From Lachnospiraceae bacterium (GTDB lineage: Bacteria; Bacillota; Clostridia; Lachnospirales; Lachnospiraceae), in assembly GCA_017509985.1 (NCBI GenBank), contig JAFWOE010000048.1, forward strand, positions 152,056 to 216,055: DNA of 64,000 nt, in the 5' to 3' direction. Made by a program: the position numbers and the translations under genes. Shown here piece by piece: positions 43,453-52,232 of the stretch. The notes beneath the pieces are model-generated. The model made no database searches, was not told the origin of the DNA, and saw only the letters and a program-made list of their open reading frames with translations. Position 1 is the first letter of the stretch. Every line of letters begins with the position of its first letter.

Positions 43453-46400
43453 TTACTGATTCTCCTGTTCTTTATAATGCGCATAATTCTTTTTCGCCTC
43501 GATCCTTGCCTGGTCAAAAAGCGTATCCGCGTGATCCGGGAAAGTACGCCGGAGTGATGCAAACCGGGTTTCACCTTCCAGAAAATCCACATAATCCAGT
43601 GTAGGAGCTTTGGAATCCACCGTCATGGGATGCTCTCTTCTCGGATCGTAACGGTACAGGATCCAGTAACCGGCATCCACAGCCTTCTTCATTTCAGCCT
43701 GGACATTGGCCATGCCTGCTTTAATACCATGTGAAGTACACGGGCAATAAGCGATCACAACGGAAGGTCCTTTGTAATCCTGGGCTTCCTGAACCGCTTT
43801 GACAAGCTGGTTCATATCCGCGCCCATCGCTACCTGTGCAACATAAACGTTTCCGTAGGTACGGAAGATCGCGCCGAGATCTTTTTTCCTGGTCTTTTTG
43901 CCGGCTGAAGCAAACTGGGCTACCGCGCCTTTCGGTGTCGCCTTGGAACTCTGACCGCCGGTATTCGAATACACTTCCGTATCTATAACAAAAACGTTGA
44001 TATCCTCGCCCTGGGCGATGACATGATCCAGACCTCCGAATCCGATATCATAAGCCCAGCCGTCGCCTCCGTACATCCAGAAAGTTTTCTTTGTCAGCTG
44101 GTCTTTTCTGCGAAGGATCTTACCGGCAATATCCAGACTGCTTTTTTCCAGATCCAGGATCAGCGCCTCACTCAGTGCAACGGAGGCATAATAGTCATCA
44201 AAGCCGTCAAGCCATGCTTTTGCCGTTTCGCTGCATGTTTTTGCATAATATTCTTGAACAAATGCGCGGACACGTTCACGGTTCTTGCGCGACGCCAGAT
44301 AAAGGCCGAGTTCCAGTTCTGCATTGTTCTCAAAAAGCGAATTGGTCCAGGCCGGCCCTCTGCCTTTACCGTTCGTGGTATAGGGAATTCCCGGCATTGC
44401 GGCCCCCCACGCCTGTGAACAGCCGGTACCGTTGGCCCAATAGACCCGACCGCCAAACAGTTGGGTAAGCAGTTTTGCATACGGTGTTTCACCGCATCCG
44501 GCACAGGCGGCGGAGAATTCGACCAGCGGAGTGCGGAACTGACTTCCCTTTACAGTGAATACATTAAAGATGTCATCTTTTTCTTCAACAGAAAGGGCAT
44601 ACTCCCAGAGCCTGCGGTTCTCCTCTGAAAACTCGGCAGGTTTCATCGTAATCGCCTTTTCCTTTGCCGGGCATACCGAAACGCAGCTTCCGCAGCCTGT
44701 ACAGTCAAGATTTGAGATCTGGATGGAATACTTAAGCTCCGGCTTTCCTTTGGCATCGGTCATCCGGAAGCCTTCCGGTGCATTTTCTGCTTCTTTCCTG
44801 TTCAGAAGATACGGACGGATGACGGCATGCGGACAGACAAACGAGCAGCGATTGCACTGTATGCACTTCGCCGGATCCCATTCGGGAACATTCACGGCTA
44901 TCCCTTTCTTTTCATATGCTGTAAGGCCGACATCGATATGACCGTCCTCATAGCCCTTAAACGCACTGACAGGCAGCTGATAGCCGCGCTGGTGATCGAT
45001 CGGATAAAGGAACTTCTTCACTGCCGGAGGCTCGTTCGCATCGTCTTCAGCGGGAATGCCGGCTGTTTCAGGAATATCCGCAGCATCTTTCCATGTCTCC
45101 GGAATGATCACTTCATGAGCTGCTTTGGCGCCCTCATCGATCGCTGCAATATTCATATTGATGACTTCGTCGCCTTTGGCAAAATAAGTTTTTCTGACGG
45201 CGTCCTTCATTTCACGGAAGGCGTCTTCCGCGGGTATGATCTCCATCAATGAGAAGAACGCTGCCTGCAGGATCGTATTGGTATAGGATCCGAGGCCGAG
45301 CTGCTCTGCTATCTTTGTAGCATTGATCGTGTAAAATTTTATTTTCTTCTCATAAATCTGCCGTTTAACGGACGGACTGAGCATCTGCTCGAGTTCCCGG
45401 TCATCCCAGATGCAGTTCAGAAGAAGTGTTCCGCCTTCCCTGATCTCGGGAATGATATCGTAATGATTTATGTAATGCTGCGCATGAACGGCTACAAAAT
45501 CCGCCGTTTTGACGTAATAAGAGCTTTCGATCGGACGGTCTGAGAATCTCAGGTGTGATCTTGTCAGTCCGAAAGATTTTTTAGCATCATATTCAAAATA
45601 GGCCTGCGCATATTTATCTGTCGTGTTGCTGATGATCTTTACGGTATTATGATTCGCGCCGACCGTCCCGTCACCGCCGAGTCCCCAGAATTTACACTGG
45701 ATCAGGCTCTTGTCCACCGGGATATAGGGCTTTGGTTCCAGGGAAAGATGCGTTACATCATCGACGATCCCGATCGTAAAATGATCGATCGGATCTTTAG
45801 ATGCAATATTATCAAATACGCTCATGATCATGCCCGGGCTGGTGTCTTTTGAACTCAGTCCGTAGCGTCCGCCATAGATCCTTACGTCATTTCTCCCATA
45901 AAGAGCCGTACGGATATCTTCGTAAAGAGGCTCGCCCAAAGCACCCATATCCTTGCAGCGATCCAGAACGCCGATATTTTTAACCGTTTCAGGCAATGCG
46001 GAAAGGAAATGATCCAGTGAGAACGGCCGGTAAAGCAGGACCTGAATATACCCGACTTTTCTGCCGGCAGCCAGAAGCTGATCGACTGCCTCTCTCGCTG
46101 CACCGCTTACCGATCCCATGGCGATCACAACATCTTCGGCATCCGGCGCCCCGTAATACCTGAAAAGCTTATACTGTCTTCCGGTAATTTCACTGACTTT
46201 ATCAAAATACTTTTCAAAGATCGCCGGAAGATTGTTATAAGCTGTATTGTTAGCCTCGCGAACCTGGAAATATACATCGTCGTTCTGCACGGTATTGCGC
46301 AGATAAGGATGTTCCGGATTCAGGGCATTGTTTTTAAAATCACCTAATGCTTCTTTATTGATCAGCGCGGTAAACTCGGACTCGTCGACAAAATCCACTT

Positions 46401-46953
46401 TATTGATTTCATGAGAAGTACGGAAGCCGTCAAAGAAATGCATGACGGGTACTCTGCCTTCAATTGCAGCCAGATGAGCAACCGGCGCAAGGTCCGAGAT
46501 CTCCTGTACGGTAGCCGTACACATTTGTGCAAAACCGGTAGACCGGCAGGCCATGACGTCCGAGTGATCGCCGAAAATACTCATTGCGTGGGTGCCCACA
46601 GTACGGGCAGCAACATGCAGGACTACGGGCAGTCTTTCCCCTGCGATCCGGTATAAAACAGGGATCATCAGCATCAGGCCCTGTGACGAGGTATAGGAGG
46701 TTGCCAGCGCTCCGGCCTGAGCTGCTCCGTGAACCGCACCGATTGCGCCTGCTTCGGACTGCATTTCAGTCAGGGTAACCGTCTGACCGTAGATATTTTT
46801 TCTCCCGTTGGCAGACCAGGAATCGGTAGCACCTGCCATAGGCGAAGAAGGTGTGATCGGATAGATCGCCGCAACTTCCGTAAACGGATAAGCTCTCGAA
46901 GCTGCAGCCTGGTTTCCGTCGATCGTTACATAGTGTTTTCCGTTTTTACTCAA
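43453..46953 (-). CDS. nifJ: Pyruvate:ferredoxin (flavodoxin) oxidoreductase, single-chain
   Basis: About 1166 residues, the size of homodimeric PFOR. Order: 2-oxoacid-binding domain (AAIYPITPSSPMAGATD), transketolase C-like domain, CoA-binding gamma domain, two 4Fe-4S clusters (CIQCNRCSFVCP and CTGCGSCVSVCP), then a TPP domain with a further cluster Cys set (ACAGCGETPY) and GGDGWAYDIGFGGLDHV. Converts pyruvate and CoA to acetyl-CoA, CO2 and reduced ferredoxin, the core of anaerobic pyruvate use. I place the start at TTG 46953, because AGGAG lies six bases upstream of it; a longer in-frame reading from TTG 46971 would overlap that site. Confidence 0.94.
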   Translation of the reverse strand: MSKNGKHYVTIDGNQAAASRAYPFTEVAAIYPITPSSPMAGATDSWSANGRKNIYGQTVTLTEMQSEAGAIGAVHGAAQAGALATSYTSSQGLMLMIPVLYRIAGERLPVVLHVAARTVGTHAMSIFGDHSDVMACRSTGFAQMCTATVQEISDLAPVAHLAAIEGRVPVMHFFDGFRTSHEINKVDFVDESEFTALINKEALGDFKNNALNPEHPYLRNTVQNDDVYFQVREANNTAYNNLPAIFEKYFDKVSEITGRQYKLFRYYGAPDAEDVVIAMGSVSGAAREAVDQLLAAGRKVGYIQVLLYRPFSLDHFLSALPETVKNIGVLDRCKDMGALGEPLYEDIRTALYGRNDVRIYGGRYGLSSKDTSPGMIMSVFDNIASKDPIDHFTIGIVDDVTHLSLEPKPYIPVDKSLIQCKFWGLGGDGTVGANHNTVKIISNTTDKYAQAYFEYDAKKSFGLTRSHLRFSDRPIESSYYVKTADFVAVHAQHYINHYDIIPEIREGGTLLLNCIWDDRELEQMLSPSVKRQIYEKKIKFYTINATKIAEQLGLGSYTNTILQAAFFSLMEIIPAEDAFREMKDAVRKTYFAKGDEVINMNIAAIDEGAKAAHEVIIPETWKDAADIPETAGIPAEDDANEPPAVKKFLYPIDHQRGYQLPVSAFKGYEDGHIDVGLTAYEKKGIAVNVPEWDPAKCIQCNRCSFVCPHAVIRPYLLNRKEAENAPEGFRMTDAKGKPELKYSIQISNLDCTGCGSCVSVCPAKEKAITMKPAEFSEENRRLWEYALSVEEKDDIFNVFTVKGSQFRTPLVEFSAACAGCGETPYAKLLTQLFGGRVYWANGTGCSQAWGAAMPGIPYTTNGKGRGPAWTNSLFENNAELELGLYLASRKNRERVRAFVQEYYAKTCSETAKAWLDGFDDYYASVALSEALILDLEKSSLDIAGKILRRKDQLTKKTFWMYGGDGWAYDIGFGGLDHVIAQGEDINVFVIDTEVYSNTGGQSSKATPKGAVAQFASAGKKTRKKDLGAIFRTYGNVYVAQVAMGADMNQLVKAVQEAQDYKGPSVVIAYCPCTSHGIKAGMANVQAEMKKAVDAGYWILYRYDPRREHPMTVDSKAPTLDYVDFLEGETRFASLRRTFPDHADTLFDQARIEAKKNYAHYKEQENQ

Positions 46954-46971
46954 AATCTGCTCCTGTTCCAA

Positions 46972-46990
46972 ACCGGGCAGCCTGCCCGGT
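46972..46990 (-). promoter_or_regulatory. GC-rich hairpin in the nifJ 5' leader
   Basis: ACCGGGCA and TGCCCGGT with a 3-nt loop sit just upstream of the AGGAG of nifJ. A perfect 8-bp stem without a U-run; probably an mRNA-stability or translation-control element. Confidence 0.5.
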
Positions 46991-47028
46991 CCTGTTTATA
47001 GTAGAATCTGGGAAATATTAACTTAAAT

Positions 47029-47057
47029 AATATACAGCGATATTCACCGTCTTGCAA
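47029..47057 (-). promoter_or_regulatory. Promoter of nifJ
   Basis: Minus strand TTGCAA (47057-47052), 17-bp spacer, TATATT (47034-47029); leader about 70 nt. No convincing Rex operator seen. Confidence 0.6.
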
Positions 47058-47118
47058 GTGACACAGGAAACAGTGAATCATTTTCAGAAAAGAAAATCTC
47101 GGAATAAAAGCTGTACGG

Positions 47119-47574
47119 TTACTCTCCGAACAATTCTGCCGAATCCAGCAGGATCGTAAACGGACCGTCATTCAACAGCTCGATCTTCATATCCGCGCCG
47201 AATTCTCCGCATTTTACATCCGGAGTATATTTTTCCGCCTCTTTCAGAATGTAACGATAAAGCGGTTCAGCCATGTCCGGACTTCCGGCATAAAAAAAGC
47301 CGGGTCGGTTTCCTCTTCTGCAGTCAGCATAGAGTGTAAACTGGGATATGATCATTAATTCGCCGTGTACATCAGCCATAGAAAGATTGGTCTTTCCGTT
47401 TTCATCTTCAAATATCCTCAGGCTGCAAAGTTTTTTCACCATTTTATCCGCGATCCGTTCATTATCCGATGATGCGATGCCGCAAAGGACCAGAAGGCCT
47501 TCACCGATCCTGCCCTTCTCTTCGCCCCCGATCGTTACGGAAGCATGTTTCACTCTCTGAATTACAAATCTCAT
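47119..47574 (-). CDS. dtd: D-aminoacyl-tRNA deacylase
   Basis: 151 residues. [15 protein letters not shown] opens the chain; [18 protein letters not shown] and [12 protein letters not shown] (the Gly-Pro chiral-proofreading motif) are conserved. Hydrolyses D-amino acids mischarged onto tRNA. It lies between enolase and nifJ on the same strand; its own promoter was not identified. Confidence 0.94.
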   Translation of the reverse strand: MRFVIQRVKHASVTIGGEEKGRIGEGLLVLCGIASSDNERIADKMVKKLCSLRIFEDENGKTNLSMADVHGELMIISQFTLYADCRRGNRPGFFYAGSPDMAEPLYRYILKEAEKYTPDVKCGEFGADMKIELLNDGPFTILLDSAELFGE

Positions 47575-47615
47575 AATGTCCGCTGCTCCATTATACTGAA
47601 TTCCGTATTTTACAA

Positions 47616-47647
47616 ACGGTCACGACCGGAAACACAGTCGTGACCGT
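47616..47647 (-). terminator. Terminator of enolase
   Basis: ACGGTCACGAC / GTCGTGACCGT, a perfect 11-bp stem with a 10-nt loop, 37 bp after the eno stop. Followed on the minus strand by TTGTAAAAT, a weak U-run, so it may also allow readthrough to dtd. Confidence 0.6.
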
Positions 47648-47684
47648 CATTAATTCCATAAAACCTTTAAAGAGGCCCGATGTC

Positions 47685-48989
<1,305 letters not shown>

Positions 48990-49069
48990 TTACCTCTTTC
49001 TTTGTTTTGAATAAAAAACGATCTATTCATTATATGAGCTGTCTCATGCTGCAGATTCATTTTCATTTC

Positions 49070-49098
49070 ATGATAAAACTGTGCCGGACGTTCGTCAA
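49070..49098 (-). promoter_or_regulatory. Promoter of eno
   Basis: Minus strand TTGACG (49098-49093), 17-bp spacer, TATCAT (49075-49070), starting just after the stop of the thioesterase gene. A second TATAAT nearer the gene (about 49030) lacks a -35. Confidence 0.55.
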
Positions 49099-49110
49099 TA
49101 ATATTGCCGA

Positions 49111-49509
49111 TCAAAGTTTAAATCCGGTCCCGGTAAACTGAACGATATCACGGCCGGTTTCATCTGCAATATCAACATTGATTATTGTTGAGCTCCTGCC
49201 GCTTTTCCGGCATTTTGCAGTTGCAGTGAGTATTTTTCCTTTTGGTGCATTTAAATAATTGATACTGATCTGCTGCGCAACGGTCGGCAGATGTATATTA
49301 TTCGCTGTAACGGCAAAGGCAAAATCGGCCAGCGTGAAAATCGCCCCGCCCATAACTCCTCCGTTCGCGTTCAGATGATCCGGCCGGAGTTCCATACGAC
49401 AGACGCAGCAGTCTTCTGAAAGATCTGTCAGTTCAATACCGCTCTCCGACGCAAATTTATCCCCTTTAAAATACTCTATTGCTTCTTCAACGGATGAAAA
49501 AGTGCCCAT
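49111..49509 (-). CDS. PaaI-type hotdog-fold acyl-CoA thioesterase
   Basis: 132 residues, single hotdog domain: LRPDHLNANGGVMGGAIFTLADFAFAV carries the HxNxxGxxxGG pattern and catalytic Asp of PaaI-like thioesterases, and GKILTATAKCRKSGRSS the later strand. Hydrolyses small acyl- or aryl-CoA; substrate unknown. Monocistronic with its own promoter. Confidence 0.85.
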   Translation of the reverse strand: MGTFSSVEEAIEYFKGDKFASESGIELTDLSEDCCVCRMELRPDHLNANGGVMGGAIFTLADFAFAVTANNIHLPTVAQQISINYLNAPKGKILTATAKCRKSGRSSTIINVDIADETGRDIVQFTGTGFKL

Positions 49510-49551
49510 ATTCTCTGTTCTCCCTTCCGATTCAACAGCATATCAGGAGTA

Positions 49552-49588
49552 ATTATACCATAGAATCCGGTAAAATACACTTAAGTGT
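49552..49588 (-). promoter_or_regulatory. Extended -10 promoter of the thioesterase gene with a 12-bp palindrome at -35
   Basis: Minus strand TGGTATAAT (-10 at 49557-49552) has the extended TGn element and no good -35. A perfect palindrome ACACTTAAGTGT (49577-49588) occupies the -35 region and could be an operator. Confidence 0.5.
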
Positions 49589-49647
49589 TTAAGGAGCCGG
49601 AAACGGCCCTGTGCGAGAGCCGTCTGCAGTTACACTGTCCGTCGGGC

Positions 49648-49677
49648 AAAAAACGGGCAGGCCTGCTGCCTGCCCGT
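49648..49677 (-). terminator. Terminator of the HtrA-like protease gene
   Basis: Minus strand ACGGGCAGGC, 5-nt loop, GCCTGCCCGT then six Ts; begins 25 bp after the stop. Confidence 0.88.
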
Positions 49678-49701
49678 AAATGATCATCTGATATTAACGA
49701 A

Positions 49702-51249
49702 TCAGCCGTTTTGCTGAAGGGAAGCAATAGCTTCACGGTCTCCGAGGGTGATACTCAGTTCAACTTCATAATATTCGCCTTCTGTCGATCTCATGACCGT
49801 CATCGTTACCTCTTCTCCTGCCTCATAATACTGCAGGATATCCGTAAGCGTTTCGTAGGAGTCGATATTCCGTCCGTCGAAGCTGATCAGCACATCCCCT
49901 TTCTTGGCTCCGGCTTCTTCTGCGGGACTTCCTTCAAGAACACTGGTGAAGCAGACGCCTTCCGGCATGCTGTACTGAGCTGCGATATCCGGGGTAACAC
50001 TGGCACAGGTCACGCCAAGATAACCCTGGTTTTCTTCCTCGACCCTGTCCCTTGTCTCAAGACTCATAAGGTTTTCAAGGATCGGCTCTGCTTTGGCGAT
50101 GCTGATGGCAAATCCTACACCGTCGACGGTCGTTCCTGTTGCTGTCATAGAGCTTTTTGCTTCATTGATCCCGATCAGTTCCCCTTTCATATTGAACAGT
50201 CCGCCGCCGGAGTTTCCGGAGTTGATCGGAGCATCCGTCTGTATCAGGTCTGTGGAATTGATGGAATGCGATCCGCCGTCCGAGAACTGCATGCTTCGTC
50301 CTAGGGCACTGACGACCCCGCTCGTAACCGACTGTCCGATGCCAAGTGCATTTCCGATCGCTACGACCTCCTCGCCGAGTACCAGTTTTGTGGAATCCCC
50401 GAGGGTTGCGATCTTGATCTGATCGAGTGTCTCCTGCGGAATATTCTCCAGCTTTACACCAACAATTGCCAGGTCATTGGGCGAATCAGCTCCTTTTACA
50501 TAAGCCTCCACAGAAGTTTCGTCGATAAAGCCCACCGATAGCTCTGTACTGTCTTTAACAACATGATTATTCGTTGCGATCAGAAGTTCGCTCTCGTTCA
50601 TACCGACAATAACTCCGCTTCCGGCGCCCTCGACCTGATACTGCTGTGTCTGGCCAAAGAAGTTCTGCATTTCAATGACGCCTACACTGGCAATCGTGAC
50701 AAGCGAGGGCATGCAGTTTTCAGCAACTTCCGCAACGGATCCGACATCGTCCGTTGCAGTGGTTTCGGTATTGTCAGGATATGCTGTTGCCTCCTTCGGG
50801 GTCTCCGCATCGGATGAGGAATCCTCAGCGGGCTCCGCTGCCTTTTTCTCGGGCTTCACAACCGCCGGGGCCTTCGGCTGCTGACTTTCCGGCACGGCTG
50901 CTTCAGATACAGCCGGCGCATTCCTCTGAATAAGCCTGTTCCCGACATAATTCACTCCGAAAAAGACGGAACCGCCGACTAGGCCGAACACAAGAGCGAT
51001 CGCTACAGCGATACCGAACTTTCTTCCGGTCGATGCCGGTTTTTTGTTGTCTTTCTTTTTCTTCCTGGTATTCTGTCCGGGATCGCTCATTACTTCGGCT
51101 GTATTCGGATCAGAAGCTGTCTCATCACTGTTCAGGAAGCTTTCCGCTTTTACGCTGCTGTCCTCTGTTTCCGGCGCTGATTCCGTCAGCCGTTCTCCGG
51201 TCATTGGATCAAAATTATAGATCGAATCTTTTTCATTATAGTTTTCCAT
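49702..51249 (-). CDS. htrA: HtrA/DegP-family membrane-anchored serine protease
   Basis: 515 residues. A disordered acidic cytoplasmic N-terminus with a Lys cluster (TRKKKKDNKK, 61-70), one membrane span (about 78-102), an Ala/Pro/Glu-rich extracellular linker, a trypsin-like domain with triad His (IATNNHVV), Asp (NDLAIVGV) and Ser (APINSGNSGGGLF), and one C-terminal PDZ domain (about 395-505). Degrades or refolds misfolded exported proteins. AGGAGAGG precedes the ATG. A CACAATTGTG palindrome (51327-51336) lies 80 bp upstream; no CssR site is claimed. Confidence 0.93.
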   Translation of the reverse strand: MENYNEKDSIYNFDPMTGERLTESAPETEDSSVKAESFLNSDETASDPNTAEVMSDPGQNTRKKKKDNKKPASTGRKFGIAVAIALVFGLVGGSVFFGVNYVGNRLIQRNAPAVSEAAVPESQQPKAPAVVKPEKKAAEPAEDSSSDAETPKEATAYPDNTETTATDDVGSVAEVAENCMPSLVTIASVGVIEMQNFFGQTQQYQVEGAGSGVIVGMNESELLIATNNHVVKDSTELSVGFIDETSVEAYVKGADSPNDLAIVGVKLENIPQETLDQIKIATLGDSTKLVLGEEVVAIGNALGIGQSVTSGVVSALGRSMQFSDGGSHSINSTDLIQTDAPINSGNSGGGLFNMKGELIGINEAKSSMTATGTTVDGVGFAISIAKAEPILENLMSLETRDRVEEENQGYLGVTCASVTPDIAAQYSMPEGVCFTSVLEGSPAEEAGAKKGDVLISFDGRNIDSYETLTDILQYYEAGEEVTMTVMRSTEGEYYEVELSITLGDREAIASLQQNG

Positions 51250-51387
51250 AACGTTCCTCTCCTGCTCTATATAATATAAAAGCTTTACTTCTTTTTTTCA
51301 GTGCATACTTTATCCGTAAAATGTGTCACAATTGTGTTTTTTTGTCATTCAGGCAGGAAATCTTCTGAGTAAGCAGAAAATCAGAAT

Positions 51388-51423
51388 AAAAAAACAGGAA
51401 AAGCATGGAAAAAGCCTTTCCTG
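51388..51423 (-). terminator. Terminator after the PrsW-like gene
   Basis: Minus strand CAGGAAAGGC ... GCTTTTCCTG followed by seven Ts; about 40 bp after the PrsW stop, it probably closes the whole rfb-polysaccharide operon. Confidence 0.75.
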
Positions 51424-51462
51424 TCTGCTGTTACCGGACAAATGATGTATTTTGAATACGGA

Positions 51463-52221
51463 TCAGCGGTTTCGGTAGAAATCCCTGCGATACCGAAAGT
51501 ATTTGTCATTTTTGGACAGATGATTGACCAGCGCAAAAGATACCAGGAACAGAAGCGCGACAAAAATAACAAATTTCCAAATGCCGGTTCCGGCATCCTG
51601 CATGGACGCGATATAGTCATAGGCGCCATGGACAAGGGCCGGAATGATCACGGCCAGGATATTAAAAGCCCTGGCTTTGGAAGAATCGCCGATCGAACTG
51701 CTGCCTTTGGCCAGCCCGTAAAATACACCCATGAAAACGCCGAAACAAGCGTGACCCGGAATCGCTGTAACCGCACGGACCAGGGCTGTGGCAAAACCAT
51801 AGTGAAGAACATAGCTGATGTTCTCCCACAGTGCAAAACCGAGGGAAACAAAAACTGCATAAACGACGCTGTCGTACTGACAGTTGTATTCCGGCGAACG
51901 CCAGGTCCGCCTCCTCAGCATAAAATATTTTGCGCCTTCTTCCGCAAAACCGACGATGATGAAATACAGTATGATATTGTAAAGCGGATCCGACCTGGAA
52001 ACTGCCGCTCCGAGGATCGCACCTCCGATCCGTTCCAGAATCATTGCGATCAGTGTGGAAAGAACGCCGTAAATAACCAGGGTTCTGAGAAGGCTGGGGC
52101 TTTCGGCTTCCAGCCTGTCCGACCGGTAGACCGTGATCAGAAGGATGACGGCCGGGATGATCGCGGCAAGGATCAGGATCCAGTTATAAACCAGAATCGG
52201 TGCCAGAAAGAAATAAAACAC
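51463..52221 (-). CDS. PrsW-family intramembrane metalloprotease-like protein
   Basis: 252 residues, about seven membrane spans. The three PrsW motifs are present: EEGAK in IVGFAEEGAKYF, FALWENISYV, and the His motifs PGHACFGVF and ALVHGAYDY. In Bacillus PrsW does site-1 cleavage of the anti-sigma factor RsiW; here no anti-sigma factor is adjacent. It starts 11 bp after the glycosyltransferase, as last gene of the polysaccharide operon. Substrate unknown. Confidence 0.85.
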   Translation of the reverse strand: MFYFFLAPILVYNWILILAAIIPAVILLITVYRSDRLEAESPSLLRTLVIYGVLSTLIAMILERIGGAILGAAVSRSDPLYNIILYFIIVGFAEEGAKYFMLRRRTWRSPEYNCQYDSVVYAVFVSLGFALWENISYVLHYGFATALVRAVTAIPGHACFGVFMGVFYGLAKGSSSIGDSSKARAFNILAVIIPALVHGAYDYIASMQDAGTGIWKFVIFVALLFLVSFALVNHLSKNDKYFRYRRDFYRNR

Positions 52222-52232
52222 AATAACTTCTC

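Noticed and set aside
46991..47060. Rex operator at the nifJ promoter
   Set aside because: AT-rich partial matches such as TTAAGTTAA do not make the required inverted repeat.
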